Source: Zunongwangia sp. ESRF-bin46
Lineage (GTDB): Bacteria; Bacteroidota; Bacteroidia; Flavobacteriales; Flavobacteriaceae
Assembly (NCBI GenBank): GCA_002631855.1
Contig: NTLF01000017.1
Coordinates: 1-64,000, forward strand
Reading direction: 5' to 3'
DNA length: 64,000 nt
In this document: piece by piece, positions 40,754 through 50,824 of the stretch
How the letters are laid out: each line of letters begins with the position of its first letter
How positions within the stretch are numbered: position 1 is the first letter of the stretch
Translations under genes and position numbers: made by a program
The notes under the pieces: generated by a model
What the model was told of the DNA's origin: nothing
The model's database searches: none
The model's input: the letters and a program-made list of their open reading frames with translations, nothing else

Positions 40754-42610
40754 ATGGCAGATACAAAATACACTGAAGATAATATTAGGTCGTTAGACTG
40801 GAAAGAGCATATTCGTATGCGTCCTGGTATGTACATTGGAAAGTTAGGCGATGGCTCATCACCAGATGACGGTATTTATATATTGCTTAAAGAAGTGATA
40901 GACAACTGTATAGATGAGTTTGTCATGGGGGCCGGTAAAACAATTGAAGTCCGAATTAAAGATAAAGAAGTAAAAGTTCGCGATTATGGTCGCGGTATTC
41001 CATTGGGTAAAGTTGTGGATGTGGTTTCAAAAATGAACACCGGTGGTAAGTATGATACCCGTGCTTTTAAAAAATCAGTAGGGTTAAATGGTGTTGGTAC
41101 AAAGGCCGTAAATGCATTATCTGCTTTTTTTAAAGTAGAATCGGTACGAGATGGACAACATAAATCGGCAGAATTTAGCTTGGGAGAGCTTAAAAAAGAT
41201 GCCGATATTGAAGAATCTGGTAAACGAAAAGGAACCCGAATCGAATTTATCCCAGATGAAGCTATTTTCAAAAACTTCAAGTACCGAAATGAGTACGTAG
41301 AAAAAATGTTGAAAAACTACGTATATCTCAATCCAGGACTTACGATAGATTTTAATGGAGAAAAATTTAAATCTGAAAATGGATTAAAAGATCTTCTTGA
41401 AGACAAAATGTCTAAGGAAGACATGCTGTATCCCATCATTCATCTAAAAGGGGAGGATATTGAGGTTGCTTTAACACATAGCAAAACTCAATATAGCGAA
41501 GAATATCACAGCTTTGTTAACGGACAGAATACCACGCAAGGTGGTACACACCAATCGGCTTTTAGAGAAGCCATTGTAAAAACAATTCGTGATTTTTATG
41601 GTAAAAATTACGAATCTAGTGATGTGCGTAAATCGATAGTTTCGGCTATTAGTATTAAAGTAATGGAACCTGTTTTTGAGAGCCAAACCAAAACAAAACT
41701 AGGTTCAACCGATATGGGAGGGAAGTTACCAACGGTACGAACCTACATCAATGATTTTGTAAAAAAATATTTAGATAATTATCTGCATAAAAATCCTGAG
41801 GTTGCCGAGGCAATTCAGCGAAAAATAATCCAAGCAGAACGTGAACGTAAAGATTTAAAGGGAATTCGAAAATTAGCACGTGACCGTGCCAAAAAAGCGA
41901 GTCTACACAATAAAAAACTGCGTGATTGTCGAGTACATTTAGGCGATATGAAAAAAGAACGTCGCCTAGAAACCACCTTGTTTATAACAGAGGGGGACTC
42001 AGCGAGTGGTAGTATTACCAAAAGCCGTGATGTGAATACACAAGCCGTATTTTCGTTACGTGGTAAGCCGCTTAACAGCTACAATATGAGCAAGAAAATC
42101 GTGTATGAAAACGAAGAATTTAACCTCTTGCAAGCTGCACTGAATATTGAAGATTCTATGGAAGATCTTCGGTATAACAACATTGTAATTGCGACGGATG
42201 CCGATGTCGATGGAATGCACATTCGTTTATTGTTAATCACATTTTTTCTTCAATTTTTCCCTGAATTGATTAAAAACGGGCATTTGTACATTCTGCAAAC
42301 CCCATTGTTTAGGGTTCGGAATAAAAAAGAGACCATTTATTGTTATTCAGAAGAAGAACGGAGAAGTGCCATGGAAAAACTAAAGCCAAAACCTGAAATC
42401 ACCCGATTTAAGGGACTGGGTGAAATTTCACCGGACGAGTTTCAGCATTTTATTGGCGATAATATTCGGTTGGACCCTGTTATGTTGGACAAAGCCATGA
42501 GCATTGACGAATTGCTGAAGTTTTACATGGGTAAAAACACCCCAGACCGACAGGAATTCATTATTGAAAACCTAAAGGTTGAACTGGATGAAATTGAACC
42601 AGCAGTTTAA
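40754..42610 (+). CDS. parE: DNA topoisomerase IV subunit B
   Basis: ATPase subunit of the decatenating type IIA topoisomerase. 618 residues: GHKL ATP site ([42 protein letters not shown]), transducer domain, and the TOPRIM domain with TEGDSASGS and DADVDGMHI. Length and the short C-terminus fit ParE rather than GyrB. parC follows 70 bases later, so the pair is an operon. Confidence 0.95.
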   Translation: MADTKYTEDNIRSLDWKEHIRMRPGMYIGKLGDGSSPDDGIYILLKEVIDNCIDEFVMGAGKTIEVRIKDKEVKVRDYGRGIPLGKVVDVVSKMNTGGKYDTRAFKKSVGLNGVGTKAVNALSAFFKVESVRDGQHKSAEFSLGELKKDADIEESGKRKGTRIEFIPDEAIFKNFKYRNEYVEKMLKNYVYLNPGLTIDFNGEKFKSENGLKDLLEDKMSKEDMLYPIIHLKGEDIEVALTHSKTQYSEEYHSFVNGQNTTQGGTHQSAFREAIVKTIRDFYGKNYESSDVRKSIVSAISIKVMEPVFESQTKTKLGSTDMGGKLPTVRTYINDFVKKYLDNYLHKNPEVAEAIQRKIIQAERERKDLKGIRKLARDRAKKASLHNKKLRDCRVHLGDMKKERRLETTLFITEGDSASGSITKSRDVNTQAVFSLRGKPLNSYNMSKKIVYENEEFNLLQAALNIEDSMEDLRYNNIVIATDADVDGMHIRLLLITFFLQFFPELIKNGHLYILQTPLFRVRNKKETIYCYSEEERRSAMEKLKPKPEITRFKGLGEISPDEFQHFIGDNIRLDPVMLDKAMSIDELLKFYMGKNTPDRQEFIIENLKVELDEIEPAV

Positions 42611-42680
42611 ACTTGAACATTTAAGAAAGTATAAGCCAGATTTATATAAATAACTACCAAAGGAAATAGCTATCTAACTT

Positions 42681-45311
42681 ATGAGTGAAGAACTCAACAA
42701 CGAAGAAGAATTAAACCCGCAAGAAGAAACTTCTGAAAACAGTGAAACAATTACTAAAGTTACCGGTATGTACCGTGACTGGTTTTTAGACTATGCCAGT
42801 TATGTAATTTTAGAACGTGCCGTTCCGGCAATAGAAGATGGTTTTAAGCCTGTGCAACGCCGTATCATGCATTCTATGAAAGATTTAGATGATGGGCGTT
42901 ATAATAAAGTTGCGAATATTGTAGGGCACACCATGCAGTATCACCCACACGGTGATGCCAGTATCGCTGATGCGATGGTGCAAATTGGTCAAAAAGACCT
43001 ATTAATAGATACCCAAGGTAACTGGGGAAACATTTTAACCGGTGACCGGGCAGCAGCTTCTCGATATATTGAAGCAAGATTGTCAAAGTTTGCACTCGAT
43101 GTTGTGTATAATCCAAAAATCACCGGTTGGCAAGCGTCGTATGACGGTCGTAAAAAAGAGCCAATAAATTTGCCGGTTATGTTTCCGTTATTGCTCGCAC
43201 AAGGTGCAGAGGGGATTGCAGTAGGGCTTTCTACAAAGGTATTACCACATAATTTTATTGAATTAATTGATGCTTCAATTAAACACCTGCAAGGAAAACG
43301 CTTTCAGTTAGTTCCCGATTTTCCAACTGGTGGTATTATGGATGCAACCGACTATAAAGACGGCGTTCGTGGTGGTAAAATTCGAAGCCGTGCGAAAATT
43401 AGTCAGTATGATAAAAACATACTGGTTATAACCGAGATACCCTATGCAACCACAACAACATCTTTAATTGAATCCATCTTAAAAGCCAATGAAAAGGGCA
43501 AAATAAAAGTCAAAAAAATTGAAGATAATACAGCTGCCGAAGTAGAGATTTTGGTACACATACCAAGCGGTATTTCGCCAGATAAAACAATCGATGCGCT
43601 GTATGCATTTACAAACTGTGAAAACTCAGTTTCGCCTTTAGGATGTGTTATTGAAGACAACAAACCGTTATTTGTAGGAGTTTCAGAAATGCTTCGCCGT
43701 TCAACTGATAGAACCGTAGAGCTACTAAAAAGCGAGTTGGAAATAAAACTCGACGAATATGAAGAGCAATGGCACTTTGCTTCATTAGAGCGAATTTTTA
43801 TTGAAAACAGAATCTATCGTGATATTGAAGAAGAAGAAACTTGGGAGGGTGTAATCAAAGCTATTGATAAAGGATTAAAACCTCATATTAAGCATTTAAA
43901 ACGTGCCGTAACCGAAGAGGATATCGTTCGACTGACTGAAATTAGAATTAAGCGTATTTCTAAGTTTGATATTGATAAAGCACAGCAAAAAATTGATGCG
44001 CTGGAAGATAACATTGCTCAAATAAAGCATCACTTAAAAAACCTAATTGAATACGCAATAGATTATTTTAAGCGTCTTAAAAAAGACTATGGCGAAGGGA
44101 AAGAACGCAAAACTGAAATACGCGTTTTTGAAGATATTGAAGCCACTAAAGTTGTAATTAGGAACACCAAGCTATATGTAAACAGAGAAGAAGGGTTTAT
44201 TGGTACAAGCCTTCGTCGTGATGAATACGTTACAGACTGTAGCGATATTGATGATATTATCTGTTTTACTGAAGAAGGAAAGATGATGGTCACAAAGGTT
44301 GACTCTAAAACTTTCATTGGAAAAAACATTATCCATGTAGCGGTCTTTAAAAAGAAAGACAAGCGCCGTATATATAATATGATTTATCGGGACGGAAAAA
44401 ATGGAACTACTTATGTAAAGCGTTTCTCGGTAACCTCGATGACACGTGATCGTGAATATGACTTAACGCAAGGAACCAAAGGAAGTAAAGTTCTGTATTT
44501 TACTGCAAACCCTAACGGAGAAGCCGAAGTGGTAACGGTTCTTTTAAGACAAAAAGGAAATATCAAAAAACTGAAATTCGATCTCGATTTTGCAGACCAA
44601 AACGTAAAAGGGCGAAACTCTAAAGGGAATATTGTTACCAAATACCCAGTAAAACGCGTAGAATTAAAAGAAAAAGGACTGTCTACTTTAAAACCACGTA
44701 AAATATGGTTTGATGAAACTGTAAAGCGCCTTAATATGGACAATAGAGGTGAGTTGTTAGGGCAGTTTAGAAGTGAAGATCGGCTTTTAATAGTAAACCA
44801 GGACGGAACGGTAAAAACCGCTGTGCCCGAACTTACATTGCGTTTTGATGACGATATGATAGTTCTTGAAAAGTGGGAGCCAAAAAAACCACTCTCAGCT
44901 ATTTATTGGGACGGAGAAAAAGAGCTGTTTTATGTAAAACGCTTTTTGGTAGAAAACCCAGACAAGGAAGAAGTGATTATCTCAGATCACCCAAATTCGT
45001 ATCTCGAAAAAATATTTACTGAATACCGTCCTATGGCCGAAGTAGTTTTTGTAAAACAACGCGGTAAAGAGCGGGAAGATAATTTGGAAGTAAATCTGGA
45101 AGAATTTATTGCTATAAAGGGCATCACCGCTTTAGGAAACCAACTAACAAAAGATAAGGTGCTTGAAATAAACACCTTAGATCCGTTACCTTACGATCCG
45201 CCAAAAGAGGTTTCGGCAGAAGATATGGATGTGGTTGATGAAGAAGCTGTTTCAGAAGAAAATAATGATGATGAAAACGACGACGGTGAAGGACAGACCA
45301 AATTATTTTAA
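42681..45311 (+). CDS. parC: DNA topoisomerase IV subunit A
   Basis: DNA-breakage subunit partnered with ParE. 876 residues. The catalytic Tyr lies in AASRYIEARL and the winged-helix/quinolone-determining region in YHPHGDASIADAMVQIGQ. A long coiled-coil region follows, then a beta-pinwheel C-terminal domain with FTEEGKMMVTKVDSKTFIG-type repeats. The C-terminal 25 residues are strongly acidic. It is the second gene of the parE-parC pair; mscL starts 16 bases after its stop. Confidence 0.95.
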   Translation: MSEELNNEEELNPQEETSENSETITKVTGMYRDWFLDYASYVILERAVPAIEDGFKPVQRRIMHSMKDLDDGRYNKVANIVGHTMQYHPHGDASIADAMVQIGQKDLLIDTQGNWGNILTGDRAAASRYIEARLSKFALDVVYNPKITGWQASYDGRKKEPINLPVMFPLLLAQGAEGIAVGLSTKVLPHNFIELIDASIKHLQGKRFQLVPDFPTGGIMDATDYKDGVRGGKIRSRAKISQYDKNILVITEIPYATTTTSLIESILKANEKGKIKVKKIEDNTAAEVEILVHIPSGISPDKTIDALYAFTNCENSVSPLGCVIEDNKPLFVGVSEMLRRSTDRTVELLKSELEIKLDEYEEQWHFASLERIFIENRIYRDIEEEETWEGVIKAIDKGLKPHIKHLKRAVTEEDIVRLTEIRIKRISKFDIDKAQQKIDALEDNIAQIKHHLKNLIEYAIDYFKRLKKDYGEGKERKTEIRVFEDIEATKVVIRNTKLYVNREEGFIGTSLRRDEYVTDCSDIDDIICFTEEGKMMVTKVDSKTFIGKNIIHVAVFKKKDKRRIYNMIYRDGKNGTTYVKRFSVTSMTRDREYDLTQGTKGSKVLYFTANPNGEAEVVTVLLRQKGNIKKLKFDLDFADQNVKGRNSKGNIVTKYPVKRVELKEKGLSTLKPRKIWFDETVKRLNMDNRGELLGQFRSEDRLLIVNQDGTVKTAVPELTLRFDDDMIVLEKWEPKKPLSAIYWDGEKELFYVKRFLVENPDKEEVIISDHPNSYLEKIFTEYRPMAEVVFVKQRGKEREDNLEVNLEEFIAIKGITALGNQLTKDKVLEINTLDPLPYDPPKEVSAEDMDVVDEEAVSEENNDDENDDGEGQTKLF

Positions 45312-45327
45312 ATATAATTAAAAGAGA

Positions 45328-45756
45328 ATGGCAGGTTTAATTCAAGAGTTTAAAAACTTTGCTATAAAAGGCAATATGATCGACATGGCGGTCGGAATTA
45401 TTATCGGTACCGCCTTTAATAATGTGGTTAGTACTTTGGTGAAAAAAGTGGTAATGCCTCCGCTTTCCTTGTTGACAGATGATGTAAACCTCATTGATAA
45501 AAAGTACGTCCTTCGCCAAGCTGCAGAAGGGGTTGATGAAGTTGCGATTGGCTATGGTGAGCTTATGGAAGTGCTGATAGATTTTCTAATTATAGCCTTT
45601 ACCATTTTTGTGGTAATAAAATTTATCAATCGTTTCAAGAAAAAATCTGAAGACCCTAAAAACAAAGCGGTCGAAACCCCTAAAAATATTGAATTGCTTT
45701 CCAATATTGAGAAGCTAATGGAAGAGCAGAACAACTATCTTAAACAAAAAAAATAA
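45328..45756 (+). CDS. mscL: Large-conductance mechanosensitive channel
   Basis: Emergency osmotic release valve, a homopentamer in the inner membrane. 142 residues. N-terminal amphipathic helix, TM1 with the gating stretch IDMAVGIIIGTAFNNVVSTLV, periplasmic loop, TM2 (ELMEVLIDFLIIAFTIFVVIKFI), and a charged C-terminal bundle. It starts 16 bases after parC, so it is probably read from the parEC transcript. Confidence 0.95.
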   Translation: MAGLIQEFKNFAIKGNMIDMAVGIIIGTAFNNVVSTLVKKVVMPPLSLLTDDVNLIDKKYVLRQAAEGVDEVAIGYGELMEVLIDFLIIAFTIFVVIKFINRFKKKSEDPKNKAVETPKNIELLSNIEKLMEEQNNYLKQKK

Positions 45757-45822
45757 GGTTTTATATTTTTATACAGTCATTTTTAATAAATTGAAAGATT
45801 CAAGTTCCCCTTTGTTTTAAAA

Positions 45823-47856
45823 ATGAGTAAAAAAACTCCAAAGAAATTTTACTATATTTCAATATCTACATCTGTGATATTGATCGCCCTTTCCTTATTT
45901 ATTTTTTTTAGTGCTAAATCTGAATTAGACAAAGAATACAATGATCAGGTTAAAACCATGGGGGAGTTAACCATCAAAAGTTTTAAAGAGACTGTTTTCA
46001 ACAACATTATTTATTTAGAAAATTTAAAAGAAAGAATCGTTGAAAGTAATGGTAATTATTTTAAATACTGGAAAAATGACGCCCGTCGAATTATTGACCA
46101 GAACCCAGCCTTAAAGTTTATAGAATATATTGACAGCGATGGTATAATTAAAGAAATCGTGCCTTTTAAGCCTAATGAAGAAGCGCTTAATATTGATCTT
46201 AAAAAAATCTCATATCGTTATCCTGAATGGAAAAAACACAGTAATAATAATACTACAAACATTACAAATTGGATTAAACTAACACAAGGAGGGTATGTTT
46301 TCTTGGTTGATGTTCCTATTTATTATAATGGAAAATTCCACGGAACAATAACAGCCGGAATGGATTTTGAAGACCCATTTAATTCTATTAGCTCTAATCT
46401 TGACGAGCATTCTGTAACAATACAAGATGGCCAAGGGACCGTTTTTTATAGTTACAATACTATAAAGCCAGAAAACCAAAGCAATGCTATAGCTTTTAAG
46501 TCTATAGTTACGGTTGATGCACTGGATAAAAACAATTGGGACTTCAATTTTTTATACTACCAAAACCAAGGTTTTAAAGATCGCCAGTTTGTTCAAAGAG
46601 TAACGCTTGTATTTGGAATAATCCTATCGTTTTTAATAGGATTACTAGTGCTTTTTTACCTAAATGTTAATGAAAAAGCCAAAGAACTATCACTTGCGAA
46701 TAAGAATTTAACGCAATTAAATAAGCAGATTAGAAAGCAAAAAGAAAAAGCGACTAAAGCATCTAAAGCTAAAACACAGTTTTTATCAAACATGAGTCAC
46801 GAGATAAGAACCCCTTTAAATGCGATATTAGGTATAGCAGAAGTAATCCATGTTGAAGAGATGGATAATGAAAATAAAAGTTATGTTGAGCTAATAAAAA
46901 ACTCCTCAAAATCACTTTTGGCACTTGTTAATGATATTTTAGATATTGATAGAATTGAGTTAGGCAAGACTGAAATGTTAGAATCTTATTTTCAGCCTAA
47001 AAATACGCTGCAAAAAGTCATCAACACTTATGAACCTGAAATAAAGAAAAAAGGACTAAAACTTTTAACTAATTTCCCTGAAACCTCTTCAAACATGGTA
47101 ATAGGGGACCATTCAAAAACCATTCAGATATTTACCAATCTTTTAAATAATGCTGTAAAATTTACATATAAAGGAAGTATACAAGTAGATTATCACGAAG
47201 AAATTATCGATGATAATTTACATTTTCAATACTCGGTGAAAGATACGGGAATAGGGATGTCTGAAGAACAACTTCCTTTGGTTTTTGACAGATTTGTCCA
47301 AATAGATGATGGGACTCGAAAGAAACATAGCGGAAGTGGTTTAGGATTGGCAATAACAAAAGAGTTAGTTGATTTTTTAAAAGGCTCAATTTTCGTAAAA
47401 AGCAAACCTAATGAAGGAACTAAATTTGATGTAAAGCTATCATTTCCTATCGTTGACGATATAGCTGAAGAAGAGATAGATTATTTAAAACTGAATGATG
47501 TAGAGATTTTGATTGTCGATGATAATAAAATCAATACCATTGTTTTAGAAAAAGTATTAAATAAATCTAATTTAAATGCCGATGTTGCTTTAAGCGGAGA
47601 GGAATGTCTTTCAAAACTAGAGAAGAAACAATATGATCTAATTTTTATGGATGTGCATATGCCAAATCTTGATGGTTATGAGGTAGTTGAAAAAATTAGG
47701 CTCAATAATAAAAATACTGTCATTTTTGGAGTTTCTGCAGATGTTACGCGACAAGCCATATTAAAAGGAAAAAAAGTAGGGATGAATGAATATCTTATAA
47801 AACCAATCGATCAAAAAAGGCTTTTTTACTTAATGGCAAAATACTTCAGAAAGTAA
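45823..47856 (+). CDS. Hybrid sensor histidine kinase with C-terminal receiver
   Basis: 677 residues. TM1 (about 10-30), a periplasmic sensor of about 220 residues with a Cache-like YYNGKFHGTITAGMDFEDPF, TM2 (about 261-281), coiled coil, HisKA with FLSNMSHEIRTPLNAILG (His326), ATPase with NLLNNAVKFTY, DTGIGMS and GSGLGLAI, then a receiver domain (560-677) with acceptor Asp610 (LIFMDVHMPNLDGYE). It is a phosphorelay protein without a DNA-binding output; it must pass phosphate to a partner not in the window. The 66-base gap after mscL makes a separate promoter possible. Confidence 0.93.
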   Translation: MSKKTPKKFYYISISTSVILIALSLFIFFSAKSELDKEYNDQVKTMGELTIKSFKETVFNNIIYLENLKERIVESNGNYFKYWKNDARRIIDQNPALKFIEYIDSDGIIKEIVPFKPNEEALNIDLKKISYRYPEWKKHSNNNTTNITNWIKLTQGGYVFLVDVPIYYNGKFHGTITAGMDFEDPFNSISSNLDEHSVTIQDGQGTVFYSYNTIKPENQSNAIAFKSIVTVDALDKNNWDFNFLYYQNQGFKDRQFVQRVTLVFGIILSFLIGLLVLFYLNVNEKAKELSLANKNLTQLNKQIRKQKEKATKASKAKTQFLSNMSHEIRTPLNAILGIAEVIHVEEMDNENKSYVELIKNSSKSLLALVNDILDIDRIELGKTEMLESYFQPKNTLQKVINTYEPEIKKKGLKLLTNFPETSSNMVIGDHSKTIQIFTNLLNNAVKFTYKGSIQVDYHEEIIDDNLHFQYSVKDTGIGMSEEQLPLVFDRFVQIDDGTRKKHSGSGLGLAITKELVDFLKGSIFVKSKPNEGTKFDVKLSFPIVDDIAEEEIDYLKLNDVEILIVDDNKINTIVLEKVLNKSNLNADVALSGEECLSKLEKKQYDLIFMDVHMPNLDGYEVVEKIRLNNKNTVIFGVSADVTRQAILKGKKVGMNEYLIKPIDQKRLFYLMAKYFRK

Positions 47857-47904
47857 TTTCTTTGCTTAGACACACCTTAGGTCTTTCAGAAAAGTATCGA
47901 ACAG

Positions 47905-48276
47905 TTATTTTACCTTTGTTGCAGTTCCTTTTTGTTTCTTAGTCTGTCCAACTATATTATATTCAAAAGTGTATTCATCTCCATCCGTAGTTAAGATTTT
48001 CATGTGTATAGCTTTTTCTTCAGCCCGATTTTTAGGGTTAATCTTTTTTACTATATACTCACAATCGTTAATCCACCGTATGCTTGAGGTATCGGCTTTT
48101 CCTTGATAGTAATCTATTTCTATCGAGTCGTTGCGCATAAAAGTAGTTGTTTCGAGCTGTGTGCCAACCAAGGCTTTAAACTCAAAAGTTCCATTTTTAA
48201 ATTTTTTACAGTTTCTTTCCGGCTGATAACAGCTTATTAGGGTAAGTAATATTATAATTGAGGTAAATAAACGCAT
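47905..48276 (-). CDS. Small lipoprotein of unknown function
   Basis: 123 residues from the ATG at 48274-48276; a 13-codon upstream extension (MLLIIEICIEIIF) has no signal-peptide sense and is discarded. Signal peptide RLFTSIIILLTLISC with a lipobox Cys, then a short beta-rich domain (GTFEFKALVGTQLETTTFMR, SIRWINDCEYIVKKINPKN). Flavobacterial relatives are often mislabelled DNA topoisomerase IV because they lie near parE/parC; nothing in the sequence supports that. Role unknown. Confidence 0.78.
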   Translation of the reverse strand: MRLFTSIIILLTLISCYQPERNCKKFKNGTFEFKALVGTQLETTTFMRNDSIEIDYYQGKADTSSIRWINDCEYIVKKINPKNRAEEKAIHMKILTTDGDEYTFEYNIVGQTKKQKGTATKVK

Positions 48277-48367
48277 AAAAATAATTTCTATGCAAATTTC
48301 TATAATTAAAAGCAATTATAGAATGCTTTATAAAGAATTATTGCAGGACAATATACATTTGAGAGTA

Positions 48368-48757
48368 CTAATTATTGTACGCTTTAAAACTTCCATCTTT
48401 ATAGAAGATTATAATTTTATCAATTTCACCTTCATTGGTAGAAGCAATCTTTTTATGTGAAACTTGATTTGAAGTAAAACTGGTTGTTAAATTCTTTTTT
48501 TCACCACCATCCTGTTCGTTTTTTTCTTTTTGGGCAGGGAAGGAGCCTTTTCCATTTAATAGCCAATACAATTCTACCTCTGGAAATTTTTGAACTACTT
48601 TCATCACGAATTCCAAACTGGGTTTATTCCTACCGGAGAGTAAATGCGAAATAGTGGAGCGGTTAAAATCGATCGCTTCAGAAAAAGCAGTTGCAGATAA
48701 ACCATAGAAATCCATGATTTTTTCCAGTCTTTTTGTGAAATTTTCACTGTTTACCAT
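48368..48757 (-). CDS. XRE-family helix-turn-helix regulator
   Basis: 129 residues. N-terminal phage-repressor-like helix-turn-helix (about 8-62): LEKIMDFYGLSATAFSEAI, FNRSTISHLLSGRNKPSLEF, VMKVVQKFPEVELYWLLNGKG. The C-terminal half is charged and linker-like (KKNLTTSFTSNQVSHKK). A set of TACAAAnGTAAAC-like sites lies in the 290-base divergent region, two of them containing the perfect dyad TTACAAATGTAA, one adjacent to its own start, so autoregulation and control of the M14 peptidase gene are likely. Confidence 0.9.
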   Translation of the reverse strand: MVNSENFTKRLEKIMDFYGLSATAFSEAIDFNRSTISHLLSGRNKPSLEFVMKVVQKFPEVELYWLLNGKGSFPAQKEKNEQDGGEKKNLTTSFTSNQVSHKKIASTNEGEIDKIIIFYKDGSFKAYNN

Positions 48758-48783
48758 TGTAACACCATTCTAACTCTTGTGAT

Positions 48784-48797
48784 GGTTACAAATGTAA
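48784..48797. promoter_or_regulatory. XRE operator-like site 1 (next to the XRE gene)
   Basis: GGTTACAAATGTAA contains the dyad TTACA-AA-TGTAA. It also contains CAAATGTA, the minus-strand -7 box TACATTTG for the XRE gene at 48757, so the protein could block its own promoter. Confidence 0.5.
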
Positions 48798-48960
48798 TCA
48801 ATAAAGGTTTTATTTGCAAAAACGAATAGTAAAACAGCTATTAAATATTAAATTAAAAGTTCATATAATATGTATTAAATAATTAGAATATAGTATTTTA
48901 CATTTTAATTAATATTTTTGTTAAAAAATAACTGTTTAATAATGGTGATAAGCAGGATTG

Positions 48961-48978
48961 GTGTTTACTTTTGTACAC
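48961..48978. promoter_or_regulatory. XRE operator-like site 2 (overlaps a plus-strand -7 box)
   Basis: GTGTTTACTTTTGTACAC: arms GTGT and ACAC, and TACTTTTG is a plus-strand -7 box. On the other strand it reads GTGTACAAAAGTAAACAC, matching the other sites. Confidence 0.4.
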
Positions 48979-48997
48979 AAAATCTTATAAATTTATT

Positions 48998-49011
48998 GGT
49001 TACAAATGTAA
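48998..49011. promoter_or_regulatory. XRE operator-like site 3
   Basis: GGTTACAAATGTAA, identical over 14 bases to the site at 48784-48797, 214 bases away. It is followed by AC, giving the extended form TTACAAATGTAAAC. Confidence 0.5.
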
Positions 49012-49018
49012 ACATAGT

Positions 49019-49037
49019 GTTGTTTACCTTTGACAAC
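49019..49037. promoter_or_regulatory. XRE operator-like site 4, overlapping the M14 gene -7 box
   Basis: GTTGTTTACCTTTGACAAC has arms GTTGT/ACAAC. TACCTTTG (49025-49032) is an exact -7 box for the M14 peptidase gene starting at 49050. It matches the consensus TACAAAnGTAAAC less well. Confidence 0.45.
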
Positions 49038-49049
49038 AGAAATATATTT

Positions 49050-50189
49050 ATGAATCTACAAGAAACCTACAGAACCCTTTTTTTAGCACCCATTCAAGGT
49101 CGGTATATTACGTTAAAACATATTCGTCCGCTGTTAGAAACCAATTCTAAAATTGAAATAGTTAAGGAAGGTATTTCAGAAAAAGGAAAAGAGATTCCCG
49201 TTTTAAAAATTGGAAACGGCTCTAAAAATGTTTTGGCGTGGTCTCAAATGCACGGAAATGAATCAACCACTACTAAAGCTATTTTTGATTTTTTGGGATG
49301 TATCGATCAAGAAAAAGTATTTCAGAAAGAGATAAAGACGTTTTTAAGCTCATATACCTTATATATAGTCCCTATTTTAAATCCAGACGGAGCTGAAGCC
49401 TATACTCGTGAAAATGCCAATGATGTTGATCTCAACAGGGACGCCAAAGCGCTTACACAAAAAGAAAGTAGGCTGTTAAATGCTTTATTTACTGAAATCA
49501 ACCCTGTTTTATGCCTTAATCTACACGATCAGCGTACTATTTATGGCTTAGATACCAATAAGTCAGCCACAGTTTCGTTTTTGTCACCTGCTGCTAATAT
49601 AGAACGGACGGTTACAAGTGCAAGGAAGATTGCTATGCAATATATTGTGGGAATGAATCACGTATTACAATCTTTTATACCCAATCAAGTAGGGAGGTAC
49701 GATGATACTTTCAATGCAAATTGTGTTGGCGACAGCTTTACTGCAGCTGGAGTACCAACCATTTTATTTGAAGCGGGGCATTATGCAAATGACTACCAAC
49801 GTGAAAAAACTCGAGAATTTATTTTTTATGCATTGTTGGAGCTATTCGGTATACTTTCTTCAGAAGAGAAAATTAATGATTATAAAAAGTATTTTACTAT
49901 TCCGAAAAATAAAAAGAATTTTAGAGATGTTATTTTACGAAATGTCAATTTAGAAAAGGGAAAACGCTCTGTATCGATAGCTATACAGTATAAAGAGAAG
50001 CTCATTGATGATAAAATCCAGTTTGCGCCATATATAGAAGAAGTTGGTGATTTGTCAAATTATCGCGGTCATAAGGAAATAGATATTAATAATAGAGATC
50101 TATTAATAAATTCTCAAAAAAAAGTTAATATTGACGAAAAAGTTTTAACAATTCATTGTAAAAATAATGGTAAGGAAATTATTTTGTAA
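49050..50189 (+). CDS. M14-family zinc carboxypeptidase-like protein
   Basis: 379 residues from the ATG at 49050; the frame is open upstream to 48918, but the -7 box at 49025-49032 rules out that start. Zinc motif HGNESTTTKAIF (His68, Glu71), the second ligand in LNLHDQRTIYG, and FEAGHYANDYQREKTREF with a probable catalytic Glu. It fits the M14 / succinylglutamate-desuccinylase-like family. No signal peptide, so cytoplasmic. The C-terminal 100 residues are a beta-rich domain. Likely controlled by the divergent XRE regulator. Confidence 0.88.
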   Translation: MNLQETYRTLFLAPIQGRYITLKHIRPLLETNSKIEIVKEGISEKGKEIPVLKIGNGSKNVLAWSQMHGNESTTTKAIFDFLGCIDQEKVFQKEIKTFLSSYTLYIVPILNPDGAEAYTRENANDVDLNRDAKALTQKESRLLNALFTEINPVLCLNLHDQRTIYGLDTNKSATVSFLSPAANIERTVTSARKIAMQYIVGMNHVLQSFIPNQVGRYDDTFNANCVGDSFTAAGVPTILFEAGHYANDYQREKTREFIFYALLELFGILSSEEKINDYKKYFTIPKNKKNFRDVILRNVNLEKGKRSVSIAIQYKEKLIDDKIQFAPYIEEVGDLSNYRGHKEIDINNRDLLINSQKKVNIDEKVLTIHCKNNGKEIIL

Positions 50190-50220
50190 TAAACTGCTCC
50201 TTTTTTTATGAAAAACTTAG

Positions 50221-50228
50221 TATTTTTG
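50221..50228 (+). promoter_or_regulatory. Bacteroidota -7 box for the Lrp-family gene
   Basis: TATTTTTG ends 23 bases before the ATG at 50252. Confidence 0.5.
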
Positions 50229-50251
50229 CATTCGTAAAAAAAGAAAAAGCT

Positions 50252-50734
50252 ATGGCAAAATTTAAATTAGACGAAACAGATCACAAAATACTCGATATGC
50301 TTATCGAAAATACACGAACAGCATTTACCGATATTGCAAAAAAGTTAGGTATTTCAGCCGGTACGGTGCATGTACGTGTTAAAAAAATGGAAGATGCAGG
50401 GTTTATTACAGGATCTTCTCTTAAGTTAGACTATAAAAAATTAGGGTATTCTTTTATAGCGTACGTTGGAGTGTTTCTTCAGAAAACCTCTCAAACTCAG
50501 TTTGTATTAGAACGAATTAATGAAATTCCCTTTGTAACAGTTGCACACGTTACAACTGGCAAGTTTAATGTCTTTTGTAAAATACGGGCAAAAGATACTA
50601 GCCATGCAAAAGATATAATTTATCAAATAGATGATATTGAAGGGGTTACACGAACTGAAACCATGATATCGCTGGAAGAAAGCATTAATGACAAAAAACG
50701 ATTGATGCACTCTATCTTTATGGATATTCAATAA
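50252..50734 (+). CDS. Lrp/AsnC-family transcriptional regulator
   Basis: 160 residues. N-terminal winged helix with DETDHKILDMLIENTRTAFT and IAKKLGISAGTVHVRVKKME (recognition helix), then the RAM/ligand-binding domain with GVFLQKTSQTQF, VAHVTTGKFNVFCKIRAKD and TRTETMISLEES. It binds amino acids and forms octamers in related proteins. Single gene with its own -7 box and terminator. Targets not inferable; aroB, proline dehydrogenase and alanine dehydrogenase lie within 9 kb. Confidence 0.95.
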   Translation: MAKFKLDETDHKILDMLIENTRTAFTDIAKKLGISAGTVHVRVKKMEDAGFITGSSLKLDYKKLGYSFIAYVGVFLQKTSQTQFVLERINEIPFVTVAHVTTGKFNVFCKIRAKDTSHAKDIIYQIDDIEGVTRTETMISLEESINDKKRLMHSIFMDIQ

Positions 50735-50763
50735 GAAGTAAAATCTAAACAATATTTTAGTTT

Positions 50764-50794
50764 ACCCTTTGCATATTGGCAAAGGGTTTTTTTA
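50764..50794 (+). terminator. Terminator of Lrp-family gene
   Basis: ACCCTTTGC (50764-50772) pairs with GCAAAGGGT (50779-50787), followed by seven further T. Confidence 0.85.
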
Positions 50795-50824
50795 TCTTTA
50801 ATACTTAAACAATTTTACTTCACG

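Noticed and set aside
47905-48276. Calling the small lipoprotein a DNA topoisomerase IV protein
   Set aside because: It has a lipobox and no topoisomerase motif; the name arises from its position near parE/parC in databases.
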